This document shows, in pieces, positions 7,706 through 16,275 of a stretch of 64,000 nucleotides of DNA. This stretch comes from Enterocloster asparagiformis (GTDB lineage: Bacteria; Bacillota; Clostridia; Lachnospirales; Lachnospiraceae). Numbering within the stretch: the stretch's first letter is position 1; each line of letters opens with the position of its first letter. Where the stretch lies: contig JAGZSY010000009.1 in the NCBI GenBank assembly GCA_018380885.1, forward strand, positions 100,370-164,369. Reading direction: 5' to 3'. The notes beneath the pieces are model-generated. The model searched no databases and was not told the origin of the DNA. It saw only the letters and a program-made list of their open reading frames with translations. The position numbers and the translations under genes were made by a program.

Positions 7706-9019
7706 ATGGTTAGGTTAAAACTTATAGCGATATTGGTGGGAATGGCGGCGGCCGGTCTCCAGGGCGCTTACGGCGGAGAAAGCGGCAGCCCGGAGCCTGA
7801 GGCATGGTCCGAGGCCGGCTACGACCTCCTGGACGACGGCGCTTACGGCCTCAATATAGAAGGGCAGTGGACCGTAGGTCCCGGGCCTGACAGCATTCCC
7901 TGGGGAATCTGGTTCATGGATTCTCAGGCTATTCTGCTGGCGGATATACAGCCCACGGACCCTGGCAGCGGCGAATTCAGGGAGGAATGGGGGACTGAGA
8001 CCGCGCCCCTTTTGGAACGGCTGGCAAAGGAGAGCCTGGGCGACGAACTTATTTCCTTTTCCCCCCTGAAAGAGGCGGCGGGCAGCGCGTCCCCTGTCTA
8101 TGGGATAGAGTACACCTACAGCCGCAGGGATACCACGTTCTATGTGACGGTCTGTTACCGCTTCTGTGATACGTATACGCTGGAGCTGATCGGCATCGAT
8201 CCGGATTCCAGGGAACGCGGCCGCAGGGTGGCCGTGAACGCGGCGGACTCCTTCGCGGATATGGGCGGACCGCAGCACGCCGTGACCCTGCGCCCTGAGG
8301 AGATGATGGGCAGTGAGAGCTGGCCCTGGAAATACCTGCACAACCCCTTTGCCGTCTCGGCCTACTATATGGACATCGAGTCCCCTCCGCCTCCCTCGCA
8401 GGAGCGCAGGCTGACGGACTATGAGATTCGCTGGAAGGACCAGGGGATGGAGACGCTGGTACGGGCGGTGATCGGCAAGCCGGAGGGGGCGGTGATGTCC
8501 AGCGATCTGGACCGCGTGGAGGAGTTCGCCCTGATCGGATGGCTGGGCGACTTTTACCGGGTCCGGACCAACGACCGGACGGTGGAGATTCCCCGGGAGG
8601 GCCTCGCCATCAATACCATTGCGGATATCGAGAAGTTTAAAAATCTCCGGGTTCTGGACATAGAACTGACGGATTTGGAGGACGTGAGCCCCATCGCTTC
8701 CATGACGCAGTTGGAGAGCCTGTCGCTGATGGCCGGCTCTGATCTCGCCGATCTGGAATTTCTGCGCCCGCTTGAAAACTTGAAAACGTTGATGATGTGG
8801 GGAGCGTCCTACCCCAATGTGACGGATACCAGCGTATTCCGGGGGCTGACACAGCTGGAAAGCGTGATGATCATTCTGCCCAACGTCAAGGACCTCACCG
8901 TGTTCGCGCAGCTGCCCAACCTGGAATCCCTCTGGATCAACTGCCATCAGGATGCGGACCCGGTGATTAAAGCGGAGCACATCCGGGAGCTGATGGTGAA
9001 CGCGCAGACCATCCGCTGA
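7706..9019 (+). CDS. Secreted leucine-rich-repeat protein
   Basis: A 437-residue protein with a Sec signal peptide (KLIAILVGMAAAGLQGAYG) and no lipobox Cys. Residues 25-280 are a domain I do not recognise, acidic and rich in Trp and Tyr. From about residue 295 there are leucine-rich repeats spaced about 22-24 residues (FKNLRVLDIE, MTQLESLSLM, LENLKTLMMW, LTQLESVMII, LPNLESLWIN), as in protein-binding surfaces of internalin-type proteins. No cell-wall sorting motif is present, so it is probably free or loosely held. AAGGGCGG precedes the ATG. It is a single-gene unit ended by a strong terminator. The binding partner is unknown. Confidence 0.75.
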   Translation: MVRLKLIAILVGMAAAGLQGAYGGESGSPEPEAWSEAGYDLLDDGAYGLNIEGQWTVGPGPDSIPWGIWFMDSQAILLADIQPTDPGSGEFREEWGTETAPLLERLAKESLGDELISFSPLKEAAGSASPVYGIEYTYSRRDTTFYVTVCYRFCDTYTLELIGIDPDSRERGRRVAVNAADSFADMGGPQHAVTLRPEEMMGSESWPWKYLHNPFAVSAYYMDIESPPPPSQERRLTDYEIRWKDQGMETLVRAVIGKPEGAVMSSDLDRVEEFALIGWLGDFYRVRTNDRTVEIPREGLAINTIADIEKFKNLRVLDIELTDLEDVSPIASMTQLESLSLMAGSDLADLEFLRPLENLKTLMMWGASYPNVTDTSVFRGLTQLESVMIILPNVKDLTVFAQLPNLESLWINCHQDADPVIKAEHIRELMVNAQTIR

Positions 9020-9070
9020 CGAGGCGCTGGGCGGAAAGCAATGTGATAAAACCGGCGGACCGCGCAAAAA

Positions 9071-9116
9071 GGCGCTCCCAAGGGAAACGTGATCCGTTTC
9101 CGGGAGCGCCTTTTTT
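9071..9116. terminator. Strong bidirectional terminator
   Basis: GGCGCTCCC (9071-9079) pairs with GGGAGCGCC (9102-9110) with an inner stem GGAAACG/CGTTTCC. Six T's follow on the plus strand and A's precede it, so it also works for the convergent minus-strand gene. Confidence 0.9.
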
Positions 9117-9136
9117 GCGCAGGCTGCGCTGATTCG

Positions 9137-12100
9137 TCAGATCGGTTGTTCCGGCGCCATACGCCGGTAAAAATCTTCAAGCTCAATGGGGCGGTAGAAG
9201 TAAAAGCCCTGGATCATATCGCAGTCGGTCTGGCGCACTGCGGACAGCTCATACTCCGTCTCCACGCCCTCCACGCACACCTGCTTGCCGGAGCGGTGGC
9301 AGGCGTAGACGATGCTCATGATGAAGTCCAGATTTTCCGGGGAGCGGGTAATCTGGTTCATCAGCGTGCGGTCCAGCTTGATCACGTTGACCGGATATTT
9401 GAACAGCATTTGCAGGGAGGAAAAGCCGTTTCCAAAGTCGTCCAGGGCGAATTTGATCCCCATAGTGTGACACTGGTCCACAAACTCGCTGAGCCGTTTG
9501 GGCATCTCGTCGAAATGGGTTTCCGTGAGCTCCAGCATCAGATGGCAGCCCGGCAGGCCGCTCTCCTCCAGGGTCTGCCGCATGAAGGGCAGAAAGGTGT
9601 CGTCCAGGACTTGCAGGTAGCTGACGTTAAAGGACAGCAAAAAATCAGGACGGACAGGGATGACGCTGCTGCAGATGCGCACTGCCTGCTCGAACACCCA
9701 TTTCCCCACGCTCTTGATCATCTGCGTCTCCTCCAGCAGAGGGATAAACACGGCCGGTGAGATGTCCTGTCCCAGATAGTTCCAGCGCAGCAGCGTTTCC
9801 CCGCCGATCACCGCGCCGCTCTCACGGGACACAATGGGCTGCACCACCACCCGGAAGCCCTCAAAGCCCTTTTCCACGCTCTCGCTGAGACCCATGGCCA
9901 TGTTGGAGCGCTCCCGCTGCTTGGCGATCAGGTCAGAGGAAAATTCGCTGTATTCCAGATCGGAGTTGAGCTTGGCCACGTTGATCAGGGTGATGGCGTT
10001 CTCCAGAATCTCCTGGGGAGGACGGCCGCTCTGGGGGAAGGACTGGACGCCGAAGCAGGCAGCCCGCTTGGCGGAAATCCGCTCCCGGGAGTAGACCATA
10101 TTGATGATGCCGCGGATGTTGCTCACCGACTCGCCGGGGTCCCATCCGTTTGCGCGTTTGGAGATGGCCATAAACCGGATTCCGTCCAGCCGGTAGAAGG
10201 TAAAGCGGCTTCCCAGCTCGTCCACCAGGGTGTTGGCAATGTCCCGCAGAATCCGGTCGCCCTCCATCCGCCCTCTGGACTCGTTGATGTAGGTAAAATG
10301 GTTCAGGCCGAAGCTGATCACCAGGGCGGGCGTCTTTTTGGCGCCCAAGGTCACCAGCTCGTTCAAGGCCGCCCGCTCCCGCAGGAAGCCGGTGGCCGCA
10401 TCCATCGCGAAATTGCTCTCCAGGCGCGAGACGCAGCCGGAAAAGAACAGAGGCTTGGTTCTGTCCTCGGACCACTTGATAATACCGCGGCAGTGAACCC
10501 AGGCGGAGTAACCACGCCGGTCGGTGATGCGGTAGCGCAGGCTGTGGATATCCTTTTTCTGCTCCATCATCTGGCGCAGATCCTGCTGGTACAAGATCCG
10601 GTCCTGAGGATCGCCGATCATAGCCCCCCATTTTTCAATGAGGTCGTAGACCACGTTGCTGGGGAAACCGAAATCGTCCCGCATATTGTCGGAGATATAG
10701 TACAGGTTCTTCTGCAGGTCCCCGAAATAGAGATAGTAGGGCGCCTCGGGTATGGCCACGGACTGGAAAAATGCTTCCGCGTCGTAATAATTATTCCGGA
10801 TAAAGGCTTGAAAGGGCGTCTCGCCGGCGCGGTCCGTTTTCTGCCCGTCGGCGCCGGGCAGAGCGGGGCAGGCGGGATTTGTATCCTCCGGCCGGCAGGT
10901 GCAGTGGTGACGCTTGTCCTGGTACATCTCATTTTCCGCCTGCTGGATCAGAGACTTGATCCGGGTGCTTCCGTCGGGCGCCCAGGCGGAACCCACCGCC
11001 AGGTCGGTGTTGCTCTTTTGCATCTGCGTCAGAAGCTGGTCCACCTGCTCTTGGAACCTGGACTGGCTGTCGTTAAAGCACAGGGCGATGAATTCGTCGC
11101 CGCCGATGCGGTATACCAGCCCCTTGGGGAAATGCTCCGCCAAAAGCTGGCTGGCGCTGAGAATCAGCTGATCGCCCTGGGCGTGGCCCTGGCTGTCGTT
11201 GATCCGTTTCAGACCGGAGATATCGCAGTAGACTACGCCGAGAGCGCGCGGCGCGGTCTGCTTGGCGATCAACTCCTCCATGGCGTAACGGTTCAGCACG
11301 CCGGTGAGCTGATCGTGGTAACTCATATAGCGCAGGTGGCGGACCATATCCCGTCGTTTCATGACGGTGACGATGAAATGTCCCAGCACCTGGAGCATGT
11401 TGGAGATGTGGCGGACCCGCTCCCTGGGAGGATTGACCACGCCGTAGTACCCGATGAGGTTTCCCTTGTAAAACAGGGGGCAGGCGACCATGGACCTGGT
11501 CCCCTGGGCTTTGAGCCAGCTGTACTCCTGAGGATTGACTTCCTTTAACTCCTCCACGTCCTCCACCACGACGCACTGTTCCCGCTGGAATACCGGCAGC
11601 CATTGGGCCACCGTATTCCAGGTGGCGTACTGGAAGTTCGCCTTTTCAGGGGAAACGCCCGGCGCGCACCACTCGTAGGTGTTGCAGAGGCGTCCGGCCC
11701 TGATCTCCTCGAAGATATAGGCGCGTTCGCTCTCCAGCTTAAGGCCCAGACAGGCGAGCAGATACTCCAGGGATTCCACGGCCTCCTCCGCCGTCAGGGT
11801 ACAGCGCAGGCACTCGTTGATAATGGCCTCATTCTCCATAAACGCCCGGAGCTCTTTTTCCTGTTCCTCCTGTACCGTGATGTCGATGGCCATCTCCAGC
11901 CGGTAGGTCCGCCCATCCTGAACGACCAAGGTGTCCTTCAGCGCGTAGGGCCGCTTTAACAGCGGATTGGTGTAATTCCATTCGTAATAGATTCCAGGCT
12001 TCAGCAGTTCGTTATTGCAGAACGGGCACGGGGCGTTAAGGCCCTGTAAAAGCTCATAGCATTTCCGTCCGCAGTAATCCTCCGGCTCCGGACAGCCGAA

Positions 12101-12205
12101 AGCGGTTCTGGCGAAGCGGTTCATATAGATCAGCGCGTGCGTTTCATAATCGACAACATAAACAAGTTCCTGTAGATTCTCAAATATTTCCCAGAATTTA
12201 TCCAT
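9137..12205 (-). CDS. PAS-GAF-GGDEF-(PAS)-GGDEF-EAL cyclic di-GMP signalling protein
   Basis: A soluble 1022-residue protein with two opposite cyclic di-GMP activities. Order: PAS (about 1-115), GAF (about 130-290), an intact GGDEF domain with RIGGDEF near residue 368, a PAS-like region (about 480-600), a second GGDEF-like domain that is degenerate (RLDGIRF near 673), and an EAL phosphodiesterase. In the EAL domain the signature reads ETLLRW in place of EALLRW (about 803), but the catalytic Glu and the other metal and catalytic residues are there: FNVSY, LELTET, LDDFGNG, VIKLD, CVEGVET and IQGFYF. The PAS near the N terminus has a CxxC-like CPFC and nearby Cys, which might bind a metal or sense redox. 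No membrane segment. It may switch between synthesis and breakdown of the messenger. Confidence 0.9.
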   Translation of the reverse strand: MDKFWEIFENLQELVYVVDYETHALIYMNRFARTAFGCPEPEDYCGRKCYELLQGLNAPCPFCNNELLKPGIYYEWNYTNPLLKRPYALKDTLVVQDGRTYRLEMAIDITVQEEQEKELRAFMENEAIINECLRCTLTAEEAVESLEYLLACLGLKLESERAYIFEEIRAGRLCNTYEWCAPGVSPEKANFQYATWNTVAQWLPVFQREQCVVVEDVEELKEVNPQEYSWLKAQGTRSMVACPLFYKGNLIGYYGVVNPPRERVRHISNMLQVLGHFIVTVMKRRDMVRHLRYMSYHDQLTGVLNRYAMEELIAKQTAPRALGVVYCDISGLKRINDSQGHAQGDQLILSASQLLAEHFPKGLVYRIGGDEFIALCFNDSQSRFQEQVDQLLTQMQKSNTDLAVGSAWAPDGSTRIKSLIQQAENEMYQDKRHHCTCRPEDTNPACPALPGADGQKTDRAGETPFQAFIRNNYYDAEAFFQSVAIPEAPYYLYFGDLQKNLYYISDNMRDDFGFPSNVVYDLIEKWGAMIGDPQDRILYQQDLRQMMEQKKDIHSLRYRITDRRGYSAWVHCRGIIKWSEDRTKPLFFSGCVSRLESNFAMDAATGFLRERAALNELVTLGAKKTPALVISFGLNHFTYINESRGRMEGDRILRDIANTLVDELGSRFTFYRLDGIRFMAISKRANGWDPGESVSNIRGIINMVYSRERISAKRAACFGVQSFPQSGRPPQEILENAITLINVAKLNSDLEYSEFSSDLIAKQRERSNMAMGLSESVEKGFEGFRVVVQPIVSRESGAVIGGETLLRWNYLGQDISPAVFIPLLEETQMIKSVGKWVFEQAVRICSSVIPVRPDFLLSFNVSYLQVLDDTFLPFMRQTLEESGLPGCHLMLELTETHFDEMPKRLSEFVDQCHTMGIKFALDDFGNGFSSLQMLFKYPVNVIKLDRTLMNQITRSPENLDFIMSIVYACHRSGKQVCVEGVETEYELSAVRQTDCDMIQGFYFYRPIELEDFYRRMAPEQPI

Positions 12206-12246
12206 AATGACCGTCTTTTCTCATGGGGAAATAAACGCCGGCGGGT

Positions 12247-12275
12247 GAAAATCCTCTTGATTTACGCGGATTTTC
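12247..12275 (-). other. Leader hairpin of the GGDEF-EAL gene
   Basis: GAAAATCC and GGATTTTC form a perfect 8-bp stem with a 13-base loop between the predicted promoter (12327-12356) and the start codon. No T-run follows and it does not match the cyclic di-GMP riboswitch consensus as I know it. Confidence 0.35.
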
Positions 12276-12326
12276 CAGCTTTGAGGTTCTGCTTATCTCC
12301 GATCCATGTCCTAAGTGATATAGGCT

Positions 12327-12356
12327 ATTCTACCATACATTTTTGTAAATGATCAA
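12327..12356 (-). promoter_or_regulatory. Candidate promoter for the GGDEF-EAL gene
   Basis: Read on the minus strand: TTGATC (12356-12351), 18-bp spacer, TAGAAT (12332-12327). It leaves a leader of about 115 bases. Confidence 0.4.
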
Positions 12357-12381
12357 TGAAATTTGCGAATAAACGAAATTT

Positions 12382-12394
12382 CCCCCTGCGGGGG
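12382..12394 (-). terminator. Short GC hairpin after the AraC gene
   Basis: A 5-bp C/G stem with a 3-base loop directly follows the AraC stop codon; on the minus strand it is followed by AAATTT. Weak terminator candidate. Confidence 0.35.
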
Positions 12395-12397
12395 CCC

Positions 12398-13285
12398 TTA
12401 TGACCGCCTTTTGCGGAATTCCCCCGGCGTCATGCCGGTGGCGTTGCGGAAGCGCTGGATATAGAGGCTGGTGGTGCTGAATCCGTAGTCGTAGGCGATC
12501 TGACTGACGGTCGACTCCTGCCGCTCCAGAAGCGCCTCGGCGCTTTGGGAAATCCGCACGTTATTGATATATTCGAACAGGGTGCAGCCCATATGCTTTT
12601 TAAAGTACCGGCAGCACTCGCTGGGGCACAGGCCGACCTGGCGGGCCAGCCGGGAAAGGGTCAGCTTTTCCCTATAATGGCCGTGAATGTAGGAGGTAAG
12701 CTCAATGAGCCGGGAGGACTCCCGCGACTTCTGCTGGTAATCCTCGGGAACGGTGCGAAACAGCAGAATCCACATGCAATAGAGAAGATGGCTGGTTATA
12801 GACAGCTCGTAGCCGGCCTTCTTTTTGGCGTAATCATCGTATATGTCCTTAAGCCGCTTGAGAATCGTGCTCTGCCAGGGGATGCCGGAGGACAGGACCA
12901 GACAGGCGCGGGACTTGTCGGAGAGCAGCGGCGTGATATAGGACCGCTCCACCGCGCTCCCCGGAAAGGAGGACACCAGGGCGGGATTGACGTCAATGCA
13001 GCAGTAGGAGGCGCCGGGCGTCAGGGGTTTGGCCGTGTGCAAAATACCGGCATTGACAAAGATCCCCATGCCTACCGTGAGCAGATGGAGGCTGCGGTCC
13101 ACCGTGATCTGGACCCGGCCGTTGGTGACAAAGCAGAATTGCAGTTCGCCGTGCCAATGCCAGTCGATAAAGCCCAGCACATTTTTCTCCAGAACAGTGT
13201 CGTAGATGGCCAGGGGAAACTCTTCGGTGCCGTGCCTGGTGGTTTCCATCAGGTCAGGATTGATGCCGAGATCGTAAATCTGCAT
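12398..13285 (-). CDS. AraC-family transcriptional regulator with N-terminal cupin domain
   Basis: A 295-residue protein: an N-terminal cupin-type ligand domain (about 25-150; WHWHGELQFCFV and GMGIFVNAGILH), then two HTH motifs typical of AraC (LTLSRLARQVGLCPSECCRY and SQIAYDYGFSTTSLYIQRF, with the family's closing TGMTPGEFRK). Start at 13285 is chosen because AAGGAG lies six bases before it; a longer form from 13306 is possible. It is divergent from the M20 hydrolase gene, which it may control, with a 200-bp AT-rich region between them. Confidence 0.88.
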   Translation of the reverse strand: MQIYDLGINPDLMETTRHGTEEFPLAIYDTVLEKNVLGFIDWHWHGELQFCFVTNGRVQITVDRSLHLLTVGMGIFVNAGILHTAKPLTPGASYCCIDVNPALVSSFPGSAVERSYITPLLSDKSRACLVLSSGIPWQSTILKRLKDIYDDYAKKKAGYELSITSHLLYCMWILLFRTVPEDYQQKSRESSRLIELTSYIHGHYREKLTLSRLARQVGLCPSECCRYFKKHMGCTLFEYINNVRISQSAEALLERQESTVSQIAYDYGFSTTSLYIQRFRNATGMTPGEFRKRRS

Positions 13286-13485
13286 GGCGTTCTCCTTAAA
13301 TCTCAATATTTTGATATGATTAAGCTATATTATAGTATCTTCAACTCAATAATTCAATCTATAATATCAATGACAAGGCTATGGGCGGTTTCATCTACAC
13401 GGTCCGCCCCGGGGTGCTTAAAGGCAGGCGCGGTTTTGCGCCGGACTGGCAACGCCATGATTATCAGATCAGGAGGAGTAAAAAA
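13286..13485. promoter_or_regulatory. Divergent AraC / M20 hydrolase control region
   Basis: AT-rich sequence with several short TATA-like words and the small dyad CTATATTATAG near 13327. The plus-strand ribosome binding site AGGAGGAG ends at about 13478. A likely binding area for the AraC regulator, but no clear -35/-10 pair could be fixed. Confidence 0.35.
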
Positions 13486-14637
13486 ATGGAAAATTTAAGG
13501 GAGAGATTGATCAAATCGGCACAGAGGGCAGTGCGGACCAGAAGCTATTCGGATCAGGAGGGGGAGATGGCCAACCTGATCGCAGAGACTATGCGGGAGT
13601 TAAACTACGATGAGGTGCGCATAGACTCCGTGGGAAATGTGGCCGGCAGGATCGGTTCCGGCGAAAGGATCATCCACTTTGACGGACACATGGACACCGT
13701 GCAGGTCAACGACGCGGAGGAATGGCAGGTCCCGCCGTTTTCAGGGCAGCTTGTAGACGGCGCGCTCTGGGGGCGCGGGTCCGTGGACATGAAATCCGCG
13801 CTGTGCGCCGCCATATACGGCGCGGCGGCGGCCCGGGACGCCGGCTATCTGGAGGGAAAGACCGTGTATGTCACCGGAACGGTCTGCGAGGAGTACTGCG
13901 ACGGTGAGAACCTGAAGCATTTCTACGAGGAGTTTCACTTGAAGCCGGATTACTGCATCATCTGCGAGCCCAGCGACAATGTGATCACGCTGGGACACAA
14001 GGGAAAGGCCCAGATCCGCATCGTCACCCACGGCGTATCGGCCCACGGCTCCGCGCCGGAGAAGGGGAAAAACGCGGTGTACGAGATGGCGGAGATTATC
14101 GGCAGGGTGGAGCAGCTTAATGCCCGGCTGTGCGCCGGGGAGGGGCCCCACGGAACCATGGTGCTGTCCGATATTTCCTGCGTCAGCGCCTCCCTGAATG
14201 CGGTTCCCAGCCAGTGCAGCATCTATCTGGACAGACGGCTGGCCCTGGGGGAATCTCTCGCCCAGGTAGAGCAGGAGATGGACCTGCTCATCGCCGGCAA
14301 GGACGCCCACTGGGAGGTGGGCGCGCTTTCCCACACCTCCTGGAACGGAGGCAGGCTGGACTATGAGCCGATGCACGAGCCGTGGGGCATCGAAAAGGAC
14401 AGTGAATTGGCCCTGGCCCTGGGGCGGGCGTACAGCCATGTATATGGAAGGGAGTGCGGGAGGTACGACTTCTGGGACTTCGGGACAAATGCCATCACAC
14501 CGGTGTCCATGGGCGTTGCGACCATCGGCTTCGGCCCCGGCGAGTACAAGCTGGCCCACATGCGGGATGAGCACTGCAGCGTGGAAAAAATCGTGGAGGC
14601 CTGCCAGGTGTACGCCAGGCTCATAGGGGAGCTGTAG
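13486..14637 (+). CDS. M20-family metallohydrolase, YgeY-like
   Basis: A 383-residue zinc-dependent amidohydrolase of the ArgE/DapE/CPG2 group. Metal ligands and catalytic residues are visible: HFDGHMDTV, GRGSVDMKSAL, the Glu pair in VCEEYCDG, CEPSDN and the final His in LAHMRDEH. The dimerisation lid domain lies between (about 175-290; GVSAHGSAPEKGKNAV). The overall layout is like YgeY, a hydrolase found with purine and selenium-dependent hydroxylase genes, but none of these is adjacent, so the substrate stays open. ATG at 13486 follows AGGAGGAG. Divergent AraC regulator; terminator directly after. Confidence 0.82.
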   Translation: MENLRERLIKSAQRAVRTRSYSDQEGEMANLIAETMRELNYDEVRIDSVGNVAGRIGSGERIIHFDGHMDTVQVNDAEEWQVPPFSGQLVDGALWGRGSVDMKSALCAAIYGAAAARDAGYLEGKTVYVTGTVCEEYCDGENLKHFYEEFHLKPDYCIICEPSDNVITLGHKGKAQIRIVTHGVSAHGSAPEKGKNAVYEMAEIIGRVEQLNARLCAGEGPHGTMVLSDISCVSASLNAVPSQCSIYLDRRLALGESLAQVEQEMDLLIAGKDAHWEVGALSHTSWNGGRLDYEPMHEPWGIEKDSELALALGRAYSHVYGRECGRYDFWDFGTNAITPVSMGVATIGFGPGEYKLAHMRDEHCSVEKIVEACQVYARLIGEL

Positions 14638-14690
14638 GGAGAGGGCGGGATGGAAAACAGGGGAAGCTTCCCACCAACACCGCGGAAAAA

Positions 14691-14726
14691 ACGGCGTGGA
14701 GCACAGGCGTCCACGCCGTTTTTTTA
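14691..14726. terminator. Bidirectional terminator between M20 hydrolase and rarA
   Basis: ACGGCGTGGA (14691-14700) pairs with TCCACGCCGT (14710-14719), followed by T's on the plus strand and preceded by A's, serving both convergent genes. Confidence 0.9.
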
Positions 14727-16052
14727 CGTTATCCCGCTGTTTTTAAAGCGCAGCACCTGGTCCAGGCGAGCCTTGGCCGCGGCCTCGTCTCCATTTTCCG
14801 TGGGCATATAGTACCGTGTTCCCTTCAGAGACTCCGGCAGGCACTCCATATGGGCGATCTTTTCCTCCGTGTCGTGGGCGTACACATAGCCTTCGCCGTA
14901 GCGCAGCTGCTTCATCAGCCCGGTGGGCGCGTTGCGGATCACCAGGGGCACCGGTTCGGACAGCATGTTCATGGCATCCTCCTTGGCGTGCTCGTAGGCC
15001 ATGTAGACGGCGTTGGAACGAGGCGCCAGGGACAGGTAGATCACTGTCTGGGCCAGGTTCAGGTTGCACTCGGGCATTCCCAGAAAATGGCAGGCCTGAT
15101 AGGCGGAGACCGCCAGGGTCAGGGCGTTGCTGTCCGCGATGCCGATATCCTCGCTGGCGAAGCGGATCAGCCGCCTGGCGATATAGAGCGGATCCTCGCC
15201 CGCCTCCAGCATCCGGGACAGCCAGTACACGGCAGCGTCCGGGTCGCTGTTTCGCATGGACTTATGCAGGGCGGAGATCAGGTTGTAGTGTTCCTCGCCG
15301 TTCTTGTCGTAGAGCAGGGATTTGCGGCTCATACACTGCTCCAGAATCTCCGGGGTCACGGTAGTCTTTTCAGCGCTGATCTCGCCGTTGGACACCGCCA
15401 TCTCCAGAATGTTCAGGGCCGTGCGGGCATCCCCGCCTGCAAACCTGGCGATGGCCCCCAGCATGGCGTCGGTGATATCCACGTTCAGATAGCCGAAGCC
15501 CCGGGGATTGTGCAGGGCGTTTTTCAGCAGCTTTGTCAGGTCCTCCTCCCCCAGGCCTTGGAGCACGAACACCCGGCAGCGGGAGAGCAGCGCGGCGTTG
15601 ATCTCAAAGGAGGGATTCTCCGTGGTGGCGCCGATCAGGATGATGCTCCCTTTCTCCACGTAGGGCAGAAACGCGTCCTGCTGCGCCTTGTTGAAACGGT
15701 GTATCTCGTCCACAAAGACCACGGTCCGCTTGCCCATGCGGCGCCCCTGCTCGGCCCGGGCCATCACCTCCTTGATCTCCTTGATTCCGCTGGTAACGGC
15801 GCTGAAATTGATGAATTCCGCGTGCGTGCGCTTGGCAATGATGCTGGCCAGCGTGGTCTTGCCCACGCCGGGCGGGCCCCAGAAAATCATGGAGGGGATG
15901 TTGTCCTGGTCGATGATCTGGCGCAGAATTTTCCCCTCGCCCAAGAGCTGGCTCTGGCCCACGAACTGGTCCAGCGTTTCCGGCCGCAGACGGCTGGCCA
16001 GGGGCGCGGCTGTCTTTCGGTCGTCAAAAAGGGAGAGCTGTTCCATTTCCAT
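14724..16052 (-). CDS. rarA: Replication-associated recombination protein A (RarA/MgsA AAA+ ATPase)
   Basis: A 442-residue AAA+ ATPase that acts at stalled replication forks and is related to clamp loaders. Walker A is WGPPGVGKTTLA, Walker B VVFVDEIHRFNK, sensor 1 IGATTENPSFE with arginine finger SRCRV; the C-terminal part is the tetramerisation domain (SDPDAAVYWLSRMLEAGEDP). The N terminus has EQLSLFD, which fits the beta sliding-clamp binding pentapeptide QLxLF, just before the conserved PLASRLRPETLDQFVGQ. ATG at 16052 or 16046 are both possible; AAAGGA lies upstream of the first. Convergent with the M20 hydrolase. Confidence 0.95.
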   Translation of the reverse strand: MEMEQLSLFDDRKTAAPLASRLRPETLDQFVGQSQLLGEGKILRQIIDQDNIPSMIFWGPPGVGKTTLASIIAKRTHAEFINFSAVTSGIKEIKEVMARAEQGRRMGKRTVVFVDEIHRFNKAQQDAFLPYVEKGSIILIGATTENPSFEINAALLSRCRVFVLQGLGEEDLTKLLKNALHNPRGFGYLNVDITDAMLGAIARFAGGDARTALNILEMAVSNGEISAEKTTVTPEILEQCMSRKSLLYDKNGEEHYNLISALHKSMRNSDPDAAVYWLSRMLEAGEDPLYIARRLIRFASEDIGIADSNALTLAVSAYQACHFLGMPECNLNLAQTVIYLSLAPRSNAVYMAYEHAKEDAMNMLSEPVPLVIRNAPTGLMKQLRYGEGYVYAHDTEEKIAHMECLPESLKGTRYYMPTENGDEAAAKARLDQVLRFKNSGIT

Positions 16053-16201
16053 ATATTACGTCATTCCTTTCGCGGTTGAATTTCAATACATCGGCTGCCT
16101 TCCAGTTTACCACGGCGCAGGCGCTCCTTCAACTGTTTTGGCCATGTTTTACGGGCGCGGCCGGCACATTTTGAGGCGGCTGGAAAGATATTCAAAAACT
16201 A

Positions 16202-16230
16202 TTGATTTATAGATTGATATCTAGTATATT
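16202..16230 (+). promoter_or_regulatory. Promoter of the plsX operon
   Basis: TTGATT (16202-16207), 17-bp spacer, TATATT (16225-16230). It lies in the AT-rich end of a 223-bp region between rarA and plsX that otherwise shows nothing I can name. I saw no FapR-type operator. Confidence 0.6.
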
Positions 16231-16275
16231 ATATTTTGGACACGGGGGAAAGCCCGGTCCGGAAGGAGAAGCGCT

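Noticed and set aside
10298..11548. Plus-strand open frame of 416 codons opposite the GGDEF-EAL gene
   Set aside because: Antisense to well conserved GGDEF and GAF sequence; no start signal and no recognisable domain.
12206..12330. Cyclic di-GMP riboswitch before the GGDEF-EAL gene
   Set aside because: The leader has one simple hairpin and lacks the conserved two-helix core with its tetraloop and receptor.
14850..16079. Plus-strand open frame of 409 codons opposite rarA
   Set aside because: Shadow of rarA codons; composition rich in His, Gln and Gly without any motif.
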